This document shows positions 1 through 7,931 of a stretch of DNA of 64,000 nucleotides, piece by piece. A program made the position numbers and the translations under genes. The stretch's first letter is position 1. Each line of letters starts with the position of its first letter. The notes beneath the pieces are model-generated. The model did not search any database and was not told where the DNA came from. It saw nothing but the letters and a program-made list of their open reading frames with translations. The stretch comes from an uncultured Clostridium sp. (GTDB lineage Bacteria > Bacillota > Clostridia > TANB77 > CAG-508). The stretch lies in assembly GCA_945946655.1 (NCBI GenBank), contig CAMEWM010000001.1, positions 130,365 through 194,364 of the forward strand, in the 5' to 3' direction.

Positions 1-306
1 ATATTTTTTTATAATTTTAGTAATTGAATTTTGACTTAAGTTACTATCTATCACAATTATTGTATTTCTTAACATTATATTCGCTAAATATGTTACAAAA
101 AATTCGTATCTACTTTCTGAGATAATAGCTATTCTTTTATTCTTTATTTTACTATTTATAGCTCTGGCTAATGAATATATATCAAACCTGTAATTAAAAT
201 AATTTATATCTTTAATATATCCTTTATCAATTGTAGCTGCATTTTTCGATTTATACTTATTATAAGCAAAATCTACTAATCCTTTAACAGTTAATATTTG
301 TTTCAT
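1..306 (-). CDS. AMP-binding (acyl-CoA synthetase-like) protein, N-terminal fragment
   Basis: This gene is cut by the left edge of the window; only its first 102 codons are visible. It starts at an ATG (304-306) preceded by a good AGAGGAAAG ribosome binding site. The visible part begins MKQILTVKGLVDFAY and contains NKRIAIISESRYEFFVTYLA followed by a hydrophobic strand with VIDSN. This pattern resembles the first Rossmann-like strand-helix unit of ANL-superfamily adenylating enzymes, which commonly read 'AIIGENRYEW...YLA...G...VPLD'. The family makes acyl-adenylates from ATP and a carboxylate. The AMP-binding P-loop and the rest lie outside the window, so substrate and subfamily cannot be stated. 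The family call is a similarity judgement from memory. Confidence 0.6.
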   Translation of the reverse strand, partial: MKQILTVKGLVDFAYNKYKSKNAATIDKGYIKDINYFNYRFDIYSLARAINSKIKNKRIAIISESRYEFFVTYLANIMLRNTIIVIDSNLSQNSITKIIKKY

Positions 307-423
307 TTAATCACTTTCCTCTCATTTCATTATTAACTGTTTTTAATTATAAGTTAGTCCCATTTTAAAGTCAATTCAATTCGTAAGACAAATTCTTTGC
401 ATTTTCTACATTTTATGTAAAAA

Positions 424-453
424 ACATCATACAAAAAATGTATGATGTTTTTT
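424..453 (-). terminator. Rho-independent terminator of the REC-GGDEF gene
   Basis: ACATCATAC (424-432) and GTATGATGT (440-448) form a perfect 9-bp stem with a 7-nt loop. Both flanks have A/T runs, so on the minus strand it directly follows the stop of the GGDEF gene. Confidence 0.75.
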
Positions 454-1376
454 TATTTTTTTCTTCTATCTATTACATATGTACTTCCTGGTATCGTTTT
501 TGATAAATGCTTTACTTGAGCTCCTGCTTCTCCTATCTCTAATGTATTATGAAATCTTCCAGGTTCAACTTCTACAGCCCCTACAGATATTGTAGTTAAT
601 GGAAATTCCTCTATAATGCCTTTTCTGTTTGGAACTTCTAAATAGCCCTTTGCCACATCATCTTCCGAAAAATATTTTTTTATATTTTTATCGAATTCTA
701 ATATTATATTTTGGCATATTTTTTCGTAATCTTGGTCCTCTATTATTGCTATAAAATCATCTCCACCAATATGTCCAACAAAATTATTATCCTCATCTTT
801 TGAATGCACATTTTTTATAATTGTTCTAGCTGTAAACTTAATTATTTCATCTCCATTAGAGAAGCCATAAACATCATTATAAGCCTTAAAATTATCTAAA
901 TCGAAATACAACATTACAAAAAATTCTTTTTTCATTAGTCTTCGTTTCATTTCTGCTTGTATTTGAACATTTCCTGGTAAATTAGTTAAAGGGCTTACTT
1001 TTCTGTTTATATATAGCAAATTGATAATATTCTGGATTGTATAATATAAGTATTCAAAGTCTATAGGATTTTTTATAAAATATGTTGCTGCTGCTTTTAA
1101 TATTTCTACTCTATGTTCCCTAGTAGTATTTGAAGTTATAACTATAACTGGCGTTATAGAATTATCATCATTATCTCTTATCTTATGACATATTTCTGTT
1201 GCATTTTCGGTAATTGTATCTTCGTTGATTATTATTAATGCTGGTATATCTTTCAATGCAATATCAATATTTTCTGTTTTTATCTGTTTAAATTTAAAAT
1301 TTTTGTCAGGTTTAAATATTTCGTTTAATTTTTTTCTTAAACTTTCATCATCATCAATTAGATAAACAGTATGCAT
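453..1376 (-). CDS. Response-regulator-like REC-GGDEF protein (putative diguanylate cyclase)
   Basis: This 307-residue protein has an N-terminal receiver fold (about 1-118) and a C-terminal GGDEF domain (about 125-300). The receiver keeps the acidic DDD cluster (8-10), the switch Thr/Ser (TS at 81-82) and the conserved Lys102, but the position that normally carries the phosphoryl-accepting Asp after strand beta3 is Asn51 (LIIIN-ED). The GGDEF domain has the nucleotide-binding stretch FDLDNFKAYND (158-168) and the signature GGDDF (204-208), a variant of GG(D/E)EF. No RxxD inhibitory site is seen five residues upstream. Family knowledge says GGDEF proteins make c-di-GMP from two GTP; whether this variant is active is open. 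A strong GAGGAGG site precedes the ATG. Its neighbour upstream is a membrane-anchored surface protein 68 bp away, so they may share a transcript. Confidence 0.85.
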   Translation of the reverse strand: MHTVYLIDDDESLRKKLNEIFKPDKNFKFKQIKTENIDIALKDIPALIIINEDTITENATEICHKIRDNDDNSITPVIVITSNTTREHRVEILKAAATYFIKNPIDFEYLYYTIQNIINLLYINRKVSPLTNLPGNVQIQAEMKRRLMKKEFFVMLYFDLDNFKAYNDVYGFSNGDEIIKFTARTIIKNVHSKDEDNNFVGHIGGDDFIAIIEDQDYEKICQNIILEFDKNIKKYFSEDDVAKGYLEVPNRKGIIEEFPLTTISVGAVEVEPGRFHNTLEIGEAGAQVKHLSKTIPGSTYVIDRRKK

Positions 1377-1444
1377 AAATTTTCCTCCTCTGTTACCAAA
1401 ACCACCTAGTTAGAAAAGAATATATTCATTATCTTACAACTATT

Positions 1445-2437
1445 CTAGTTTTGTATAGTCCACGTAAATTCTTCTACCTGTTCTTTTATGTTATAAACTC
1501 GTAACGTTATTTTGGTTTCTCCTTCATCTATTTTAAATCTATACTCAAAAGTATTTTGATTTAGCGAAATATTTGGGTCTGTTTTATATTCTTGGTCATT
1601 TACAAACCAATCAACCATTCTTATTCCATATTCATCTTGTACTTTTAGTACTGCATATGCTGAATCTTCTGGGTCTAGTGTTAATTGTGCAGTTGGCTTA
1701 CTATCTACGCTTACTCCTTTAACTTTTTGTTCTGCTGTTGCAACATTCTGTTCCTTATCAACAGCTTCTACTTTTAATAGTCTTTCCTCTGCAACAACAT
1801 TTATTGTAGCCTTTATAGTTGTTTGTCCTTCTGATGTTGCTCTAACTGTAACTTCATCATCATTACCATATTTGTATGTTACATAATCAATTTCTTTGTC
1901 ATCTGTTACAATAATCTGTAAAGTATTTGCATCATCTGGTTCAAATTCTATAGTAGGCTCCGTTACATCTTTTGTGTCTTGTTTTAAAGTTTTTACATAT
2001 CTTCTAGTTACTCCTTGAGAATCAATTACAGATATATTTAATTTGTTTTCTCCTGATGGAATTGAAATTGTTTGTTCTAGTATAGAATTGCCTCTTCCTT
2101 GTACAATTATATCTGTAGAGTCATTCCATGCATATGAAACAGTTCTTATTCCTGTTTCACATTTTATAGAAAGTTTTACCTTATTACCACTTTTCAATAC
2201 TTCCACAGTTGGAACTGTTGCATTCTTTGCAGTTTCTATATTCTGCATGATAGCATATGCCCCATCTCCAGATAAAGCAATTCCAAAAATTAGGATTAAA
2301 ACAGCAAAAACTTTTGCTATACCATTTACATCTCCTGAACTTTTTGGTGCTTTAGTTTTTACTTCTTTAACTTTTTTTTCTTTATTATTTTGATTTTTTC
2401 TAGGATTATTATTTTCTGTTATAAGAATTTGATTCAT
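1445..2437 (-). CDS. Membrane-anchored extracellular protein with Ig-like beta-domains
   Basis: I do not recognise a named family. The 330-residue protein has a lysine-rich cytoplasmic N-terminus (about 1-38), one transmembrane helix (about 40-65, IAKVFAVLILIFGIALSG) and an extracellular C-terminal part made of three beta-rich units of about 80 residues. The units share a pattern of the type 'P.V......NKLKLSIK...GI..V.Y.WND' and resemble bacterial Ig-like domains. The N-in topology follows the positive-inside rule. The ATG has an AAGGAAAAG ribosome binding site. It sits between a giant thioester adhesin gene (transcribed before it, with a terminator in between) and the GGDEF gene, so a cell-envelope role is an inference from context. 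No catalytic motif is visible. Confidence 0.6.
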   Translation of the reverse strand: MNQILITENNNPRKNQNNKEKKVKEVKTKAPKSSGDVNGIAKVFAVLILIFGIALSGDGAYAIMQNIETAKNATVPTVEVLKSGNKVKLSIKCETGIRTVSYAWNDSTDIIVQGRGNSILEQTISIPSGENKLNISVIDSQGVTRRYVKTLKQDTKDVTEPTIEFEPDDANTLQIIVTDDKEIDYVTYKYGNDDEVTVRATSEGQTTIKATINVVAEERLLKVEAVDKEQNVATAEQKVKGVSVDSKPTAQLTLDPEDSAYAVLKVQDEYGIRMVDWFVNDQEYKTDPNISLNQNTFEYRFKIDEGETKITLRVYNIKEQVEEFTWTIQN

Positions 2438-2529
2438 TCGCTTTTCCTTCCTTAGTATAAAGAGTTTTCTACAATTTGAATTATAACATACCGATTTTTT
2501 AATGTAAATATAATTTATGAATTTTAAAA

Positions 2530-2556
2530 ATGGTATTCTACTATATAGAATACCAT
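2530..2556 (-). terminator. Terminator after the large adhesin gene
   Basis: ATGGTATTCTA (2530-2540) and TAGAATACCAT (2546-2556) form an 11-bp perfect stem with a 5-nt loop, flanked by A and T runs. It lies 12 bp beyond the adhesin stop codon on the minus strand. Confidence 0.85.
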
Positions 2557-2568
2557 TTTTTATTCATA

Positions 2569-5500
2569 TTATAACACAAATTTCTTTATTAAAACTACGC
2601 CTGAAGTAAGTATTGCTAATACTGCCATTGTTATTGTTGTATATACTATAATCTGTCCTGTTTGTACTGATAATAATACTGGGGCATCATCAATATCGTC
2701 TTCTCCATGTTTGTTATTGTCTGGAGTTGAGTCTATGTCTGGACTATCAAAGTCATTATAGTCTTTACTTATTTCTGCCCAGTTATCCATTACTCCAAAG
2801 TTTTCACTATCATTTATCCATGTTAATATTACTTCTACTTCTGTTGTATCTCCTGATTGTAGCAATATATCTTTTGTCTGATCTGTCACTATTGTGCTCT
2901 CATCTATTTTAGTCCATAATGGGTTATCTTCTGCTACAAATTTTAATCCTTGTGGTATATAGTCTTTTACTTCTTTTGCATATCCTGCTATGTTTCCTTC
3001 ATTCTTTACTCTTATTTTGTATCTGAATTTTACTGTTACTTGATTTATTTTGCTCTTCTTTAGATCTACTTTTACTACATCCTCTGGATCATCCTCTGCT
3101 GTATGTCCTGTTTCTATTATTCTGTCTTCTCCATTTTCTGTTACTATTGCTTGTGTTACCCATTTTCTTAATGATAAATCAAAATATTGTACTTTTACCT
3201 TTTCTATGTCTTGGTCATCTTCTCCTTCATTCCATTCATCTGGGGTTGAATCTTGATCCTCTACATCATTTCCATCTTTATCAGCATCTTCAGATATCTG
3301 TGCTTTGTTTATTACTACTCTATCCGATGTATTTGGCTCTGTTACTTCAAATGCTACTTTTACATCTTTATATGATAATTCTTTTGTCTCTTTATCAAAT
3401 GCTTTGATTAAATTATCTCCTGCTGTCTTTTCTTGTTCTTTTGATAGATAATCTGTCACTATTGATACTGCTTCTTCTTCATTTTCTGTTTCTTCTCCAT
3501 TTTTATCTATCATTATCCATCTGTATTCTTTATTTGTATCATGCTCTTTTAAGAATTTCAATCCCTCTGGAATGTCATCTTTGACTTCTTGTGCATATCC
3601 ATCCATTTCCCCTTCATTGTATACTCTGATTGTATATGTTACCACATTTCCATTTGATACTAATACTGGGTCTTTTGGATGTGTATATGTTGCTGTTGTT
3701 GATGTTCCATCTACTAGTCCACTTACATCGACTTGTGGTTCTCTACTTGTTATTTTCGTACTATTTACTGCTGTAATAAACTTTCTTAAACTCAAGTCAA
3801 ATTTTACTATTGATACTTTTTCAAAGTCGTCATCATCTTCTTGACCTGGCACATATTCTTTATCCATCTCGTTATCTTTGTATCCTGGTAAGTCTTCTGG
3901 TATTTGTACATTATCTTTGTCAGAATCTCTATCTTTTACATCATTTCCTTCGCCATCAGTAAAATCAGATACATCAGCTATATTTGTTATCTTGGTTGGC
4001 ATTGGATCTGTTGATATTACTTTACATGCCACTATTACTTCTTTATATGATAATGTTGTTCCATCAAATGCAGCTATTTTATTAGCTCCAGCGGATGTTT
4101 CTTGTGCCTTTGACAAGTAATCAGTCTTTATTATCTTTGAATTTTCACTATCTAATACCCAACCATATTTTTTATTTGTATCATTATCTGATATAAATTC
4201 TAATTGGTCTGGTAAATGATCTGTTATCATTTCAGCATATCCATCGATTTGACCTTCATTATATACTCTTATTGTATATTCTACTACTGATCCAACAGAT
4301 ACTTTTACTGGTTCTTTTGAGTGATTGTATATTGCTGTTGTTCCCGTTCCATTTTTTAATGGTGTTATATCAACTTGTGGAATTCTACTTTTAATTTCTG
4401 TATCATTTACCTTTGTTATAAATTTTCTTAATGCTAAGTCAAATTCTTTTAATATTAATTTTTCAAAATCATCATCATCTTGTTGTCCTGGTACATATTC
4501 TTTACCTATTTCATTATCTTTGTATCCAGGTAAATCTTCTGGTATTTGTACATTGTTTTCTTGAGAGTCTCTATCTGTTACTGTATTTCCATTACCATCT
4601 GTGAATTTACTTATATCTGCTATGTTCGTTATCTTATTTGGCATTGGATCTGTTGACACTACTTTACATACTACTTTTACTTCTTTGTATGATAATGTTG
4701 TTCCATCAAATGCAGCTATTTTATTTGCTCCATCTGTTGACTCTTTTGCCTTTGATAAATAATCTGTTTTTATTATTTTTGAATTTCCACTATCTGCTGT
4801 CCAACCATATGTTTTATTTGTTTCATTATCTAATATAAATTCTAATTGATCTGGCAAGTGATCTGTTATCTCTTCTGCATAGCCATCAACTTCAGCTTCA
4901 TTGTATACTCTTATCGTATATTCTACTACATCCCCTATTGCTATTGATACTGGTGTTTTAGGATGCTTATATATCGCTGTTGTTTCTGTTCCGGCAGCTA
5001 ATTTGCTTATGTCTACAGTTGGTTCTCTATTTGTTATATCATCATCATTTACTTTTGTGATAAATTTCCTTAATGCTAAGTCAAATTCTTTAATCTTTAA
5101 TTTTTCAAAATCGTCATCATCTTGTTGTCCTGGTACATATTCTTTACCTATTTCATCATCTTTGTATCCAGGTAAATCTTCTGGTATTTGTACATTGTTT
5201 TCTTGAGAGTCTCTATCTGTTACTACATTTCCATTGCCATCAGTAAATTTACTTATATCTGCTATATTTGTTATCTTGGTTGGCATTGGATTTGTTGATA
5301 TTACTTTACATACTACTTTTACTTCTTTGTAATCTAAAGTTGTTCCATCAAATGCAACTATTTTATTTGCGCCGGCTGATGTCTCTTTCGCCTTTGATAA
5401 ATAATTTGTTTTTATTATTTTTGAATTTCCACTATCTACTGTCCAGCCATATGTTTTATTTGTTTCATTATCTGATATAAATTCTAATTGTTCTGGTAAG

Positions 5501-7578
5501 TGATCTGTTATCTCTTCTGCATATCCATCTATCTCAGCTTCATTATATACCCTTATTGTATATTCTACTGTATCTCCTATAGCTACAGACACTGGTATCT
5601 TAGGATGTTTATATGTTGCTGTTGTTCCATTATTATTCAATGGACTAACATCTACATTAGGTATTCTAGTTTTTATTTCTGCATCATTTACTTTTGTTAT
5701 AAACTTTCTTAGACTTAAATCAAATGATTTTAATGTTAATTTTTCAAAATCATCATCATCTTGTTGTCCTGGGATATATTCTTCTCCTCTATTTATTTCA
5801 GCATCTCTATAATTTTCTAAATCTGTACCAGTTGGTAAATTTACATTATTTGCTTGTGAATCTCTATCTACTACTTCATTTCCATTAGCGTCAGTAAATT
5901 TAGTTATATCAGCTATATTTGTTATCTTATTTGGCATTGGGTTCGTTGCAACGACTCTACATTTTATCTTAACATCTTTATATGCTAATGTATTTCCATT
6001 AAATGCTACTATCTTGTTAGATCCATCTGATGTTTCTTTTGATTTAGATAAATAAGATGTTTTTACTGTTTTTAAATCTGAACTACTTGCTAATTTCCAT
6101 CCATAATCAATATTTGTTTGATCATCAACTATAAATTCCAATTGTTCTGGTAAATGATCTGTTATTTCTTCAACATATCCATCTGCATCACCCTCATTAT
6201 ATACTCTTATTGTATATGTTACTGTATCTCCTATTGCTACTTTTACTGGCGTTTTAGGATGTTTATATATTGCTGTTGTTTCTTCTCCTGATGCTAATTT
6301 GCTTACATCTACTTTTGGTTCCCTATTTGTGATTGCTGTTCCATTAACTTCTGTTATAAATTTTCTTAAACTTAAGTCAAATGGTTTTGGCACTACTATT
6401 GATACTGTTTCTGAAAAATTATGTGGTGTTTCATCCACTATTACAACTGGTTGTTCTGTAGTTGGTGCATTTTCTACCGACCAATATTCAGCTGTTCTTG
6501 ATGTATATGATGAATTAATTGTCATTTTTATTCCAGATATATTCGAGCTTGTTGGCATCATCAAATAAAAATCTGTTCCAACTAACTCCTTTATTGTTTT
6601 ATTTGTTGATACTATGTTTCCATTTGAATCTTTTACTCCTAATGATGGAGTTATTGTTTTCCCGTCTGTATCTGTATATGTTGCTGTTAGTGTGTAGTCA
6701 ACATCTAATAATTGATTTATTTTATATGGTCCAGCTACATAGTTGCTTCCTATCTTTTGCATTGTAGCATTACTCTTTACAATTTCTATTGGAGTTGTTG
6801 TATTGTTTGGACTTACATAATTGCTATTAGCTTTAGCTTTTGTTATGTAATATTGAAATAATGCTTCAATTGCATCTTCTCTGTCCCAACCATTTGGTTC
6901 ATCATCTAATCCTTCATATTCAGGTAAATCTCCTATTGCTACATAATTGTCATCTACTTTTGGTATTGAATTTACTTTAAAATTAGTGTTTGAATAATGA
7001 TATTTATCACTAGAATCCGGATTAGTAAAATACCAAATCGCTAATTGTTGTACTACATCTATATCATCATCTGTTACTAATTCATATAAATAATCATCTG
7101 TAATCTTGCTCTTTAAGAAAGCTTCTCTGTTTGCCGTATTGTCAACACCGGCATTTGGCATTATATAAATATTATCTAATAGCCACATCAAAGAATTATA
7201 ATTACTCCCACTTGGTAATATATTTTTATATGTAGTTGGTATAGAAGATAAATCCTTCAAATTAAATTTTTGTGAATATCTACTTATCGCTGGTACTCCA
7301 CCAGTTGCCAAATCTGATGATCCAAATCCAGGTCCACCTTTTATACAATAAATTGTTTTATTTAAGTCTGCCGTCGTATCTGATGTACTATCATATTCAG
7401 CTATTTTCCACACTTTATACCCTGTTTGTTTATAACCATATCCAGAGTTACGAAGTGACACTATTCCCAAATACATTGGGCCTGCGCTTGCAGCACTTAC
7501 GCTACTTATGGTTCCAAGTGCTAATATTGTTACTATCATGATAAAAATACTTGATACTAATTTCTTTAACTTTTTCAT
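2569..7578 (-). CDS. Giant thioester-domain surface adhesin with six DUF11-like repeats
   Basis: This protein of about 1,669 residues is a surface adhesin. I chose the second ATG (7578) because AGAAGG lies 9 nt upstream of it, whereas it abuts the first ATG. A signal peptide covers about 1-31 and ends in VSAASA. The next ~250 residues carry the hallmarks of a Gram-positive thioester domain: Cys78 (TIYCIKGG) and Gln178 in VQQLAIWYF, which in known members form a Cys-Gln thioester that bonds covalently to host targets. From about residue 396 come six tandem units of about 212 residues, each opening with FDLxLRKFIT or a close variant and carrying a DUF11-type core (GDTVTYTIRVYNEG...DHLPEQLEF); the linker EYxPGQQDDDDFEKL recurs between most of them. 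The C-terminus has SVQTGQ, a hydrophobic helix and a KKFVL tail, which looks like a non-canonical sorting or anchoring signal rather than LPXTG. Confidence 0.85.
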   Translation of the reverse strand: MKKLKKLVSSIFIMIVTILALGTISSVSAASAGPMYLGIVSLRNSGYGYKQTGYKVWKIAEYDSTSDTTADLNKTIYCIKGGPGFGSSDLATGGVPAISRYSQKFNLKDLSSIPTTYKNILPSGSNYNSLMWLLDNIYIMPNAGVDNTANREAFLKSKITDDYLYELVTDDDIDVVQQLAIWYFTNPDSSDKYHYSNTNFKVNSIPKVDDNYVAIGDLPEYEGLDDEPNGWDREDAIEALFQYYITKAKANSNYVSPNNTTTPIEIVKSNATMQKIGSNYVAGPYKINQLLDVDYTLTATYTDTDGKTITPSLGVKDSNGNIVSTNKTIKELVGTDFYLMMPTSSNISGIKMTINSSYTSRTAEYWSVENAPTTEQPVVIVDETPHNFSETVSIVVPKPFDLSLRKFITEVNGTAITNREPKVDVSKLASGEETTAIYKHPKTPVKVAIGDTVTYTIRVYNEGDADGYVEEITDHLPEQLEFIVDDQTNIDYGWKLASSSDLKTVKTSYLSKSKETSDGSNKIVAFNGNTLAYKDVKIKCRVVATNPMPNKITNIADITKFTDANGNEVVDRDSQANNVNLPTGTDLENYRDAEINRGEEYIPGQQDDDDFEKLTLKSFDLSLRKFITKVNDAEIKTRIPNVDVSPLNNNGTTATYKHPKIPVSVAIGDTVEYTIRVYNEAEIDGYAEEITDHLPEQLEFISDNETNKTYGWTVDSGNSKIIKTNYLSKAKETSAGANKIVAFDGTTLDYKEVKVVCKVISTNPMPTKITNIADISKFTDGNGNVVTDRDSQENNVQIPEDLPGYKDDEIGKEYVPGQQDDDDFEKLKIKEFDLALRKFITKVNDDDITNREPTVDISKLAAGTETTAIYKHPKTPVSIAIGDVVEYTIRVYNEAEVDGYAEEITDHLPDQLEFILDNETNKTYGWTADSGNSKIIKTDYLSKAKESTDGANKIAAFDGTTLSYKEVKVVCKVVSTDPMPNKITNIADISKFTDGNGNTVTDRDSQENNVQIPEDLPGYKDNEIGKEYVPGQQDDDDFEKLILKEFDLALRKFITKVNDTEIKSRIPQVDITPLKNGTGTTAIYNHSKEPVKVSVGSVVEYTIRVYNEGQIDGYAEMITDHLPDQLEFISDNDTNKKYGWVLDSENSKIIKTDYLSKAQETSAGANKIAAFDGTTLSYKEVIVACKVISTDPMPTKITNIADVSDFTDGEGNDVKDRDSDKDNVQIPEDLPGYKDNEMDKEYVPGQEDDDDFEKVSIVKFDLSLRKFITAVNSTKITSREPQVDVSGLVDGTSTTATYTHPKDPVLVSNGNVVTYTIRVYNEGEMDGYAQEVKDDIPEGLKFLKEHDTNKEYRWIMIDKNGEETENEEEAVSIVTDYLSKEQEKTAGDNLIKAFDKETKELSYKDVKVAFEVTEPNTSDRVVINKAQISEDADKDGNDVEDQDSTPDEWNEGEDDQDIEKVKVQYFDLSLRKWVTQAIVTENGEDRIIETGHTAEDDPEDVVKVDLKKSKINQVTVKFRYKIRVKNEGNIAGYAKEVKDYIPQGLKFVAEDNPLWTKIDESTIVTDQTKDILLQSGDTTEVEVILTWINDSENFGVMDNWAEISKDYNDFDSPDIDSTPDNNKHGEDDIDDAPVLLSVQTGQIIVYTTITMAVLAILTSGVVLIKKFVL
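3187..6390 (-). repeat. Tandem ~640-bp repeats encoding DUF11-like units
   Basis: Unit starts, judged by the FDLxLRKFIT codons, fall near 6390, 5728, 5090, 4452, 3807 and 3187 on the minus strand, giving spacings of about 662, 638, 638, 645 and 620 bp. The third and fourth units (starting near 5090 and 4452) look the most alike at DNA level, so unequal crossover and assembly collapse are both possible. Five units share the LRKFIT opening; the last, LRKWVT, is the most diverged. Confidence 0.85.
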
Positions 7579-7701
7579 CTTTTCCATCCTTCTATTTACT
7601 ATAATTATAAATATTTTAATAAGATATTAAAAATAAGTCAATAGTATTTTTTCCTACATTAATAATATAGTAAAAATTGTTACATTTTAAATTCAATATT
7701 T

Positions 7702-7841
7702 TACTACGGAATATAGGAAATTCAGCTATTTTTACTTATATAATACTGTACATTTCAATTATATTACATTTTCTTTGTAAAATCAATAAATTATGTTAAT
7801 AAATTTGCAACTTTTCCTTGCTTTTTATTGCATCCGTAGTA
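7702..7841. promoter_or_regulatory. Inverted 9-mer pair TACTACGGA / TCCGTAGTA flanking the adhesin promoter
   Basis: TACTACGGA occurs at 7702-7710 and its exact reverse complement at 7833-7841, 122 bp apart. The pair brackets the minus-strand promoter of the adhesin gene. It could be a regulator's paired operator; no known factor is recognised. Confidence 0.35.
7758..7786 (-). promoter_or_regulatory. Sigma-A-type promoter for the adhesin gene
   Basis: On the minus strand TTGATT (7786-7781), a 17-nt spacer and TATAAT (7763-7758) form a good housekeeping promoter. It would give a leader of about 170 nt before the adhesin start. Confidence 0.6.
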
Positions 7842-7872
7842 CAAAACTTTCACATTATTTTATTACTTTTTA

Positions 7873-7901
7873 TTGATTTTTATAATTCATTAATATAAAA
7901 T
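7873..7901 (+). promoter_or_regulatory. Sigma-A-type promoter for the PBP gene
   Basis: TTGATT (7873-7878), a 17-nt spacer and TAAAAT (7896-7901) precede the PBP start at 7932 by about 30 bp. A housekeeping-like promoter would fit a vegetative role rather than mother-cell-only expression. Confidence 0.55.
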
Positions 7902-7931
7902 ATTTTTATCAAAAGAAAAGTTGGTGAAATT

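Larger units (their letters stand above)
7588..7931. other. Divergent intergenic region between adhesin and PBP genes
   Basis: This 344-bp stretch holds no gene. It contains a minus-strand promoter (7758-7786), a plus-strand promoter (7873-7901) and two inverted copies of a 9-mer (7702-7710 and 7833-7841). I see no riboswitch consensus in it. Confidence 0.6.

Noticed and set aside
3187-6390. Regular repeats that could suggest a CRISPR array
   Set aside because: The period is about 640 bp, the repeats are coding and in frame, and they translate to DUF11-like protein units.
7588-7931. c-di-GMP or other riboswitch before the adhesin gene
   Set aside because: The leader is very AT-rich and I see no conserved riboswitch core.
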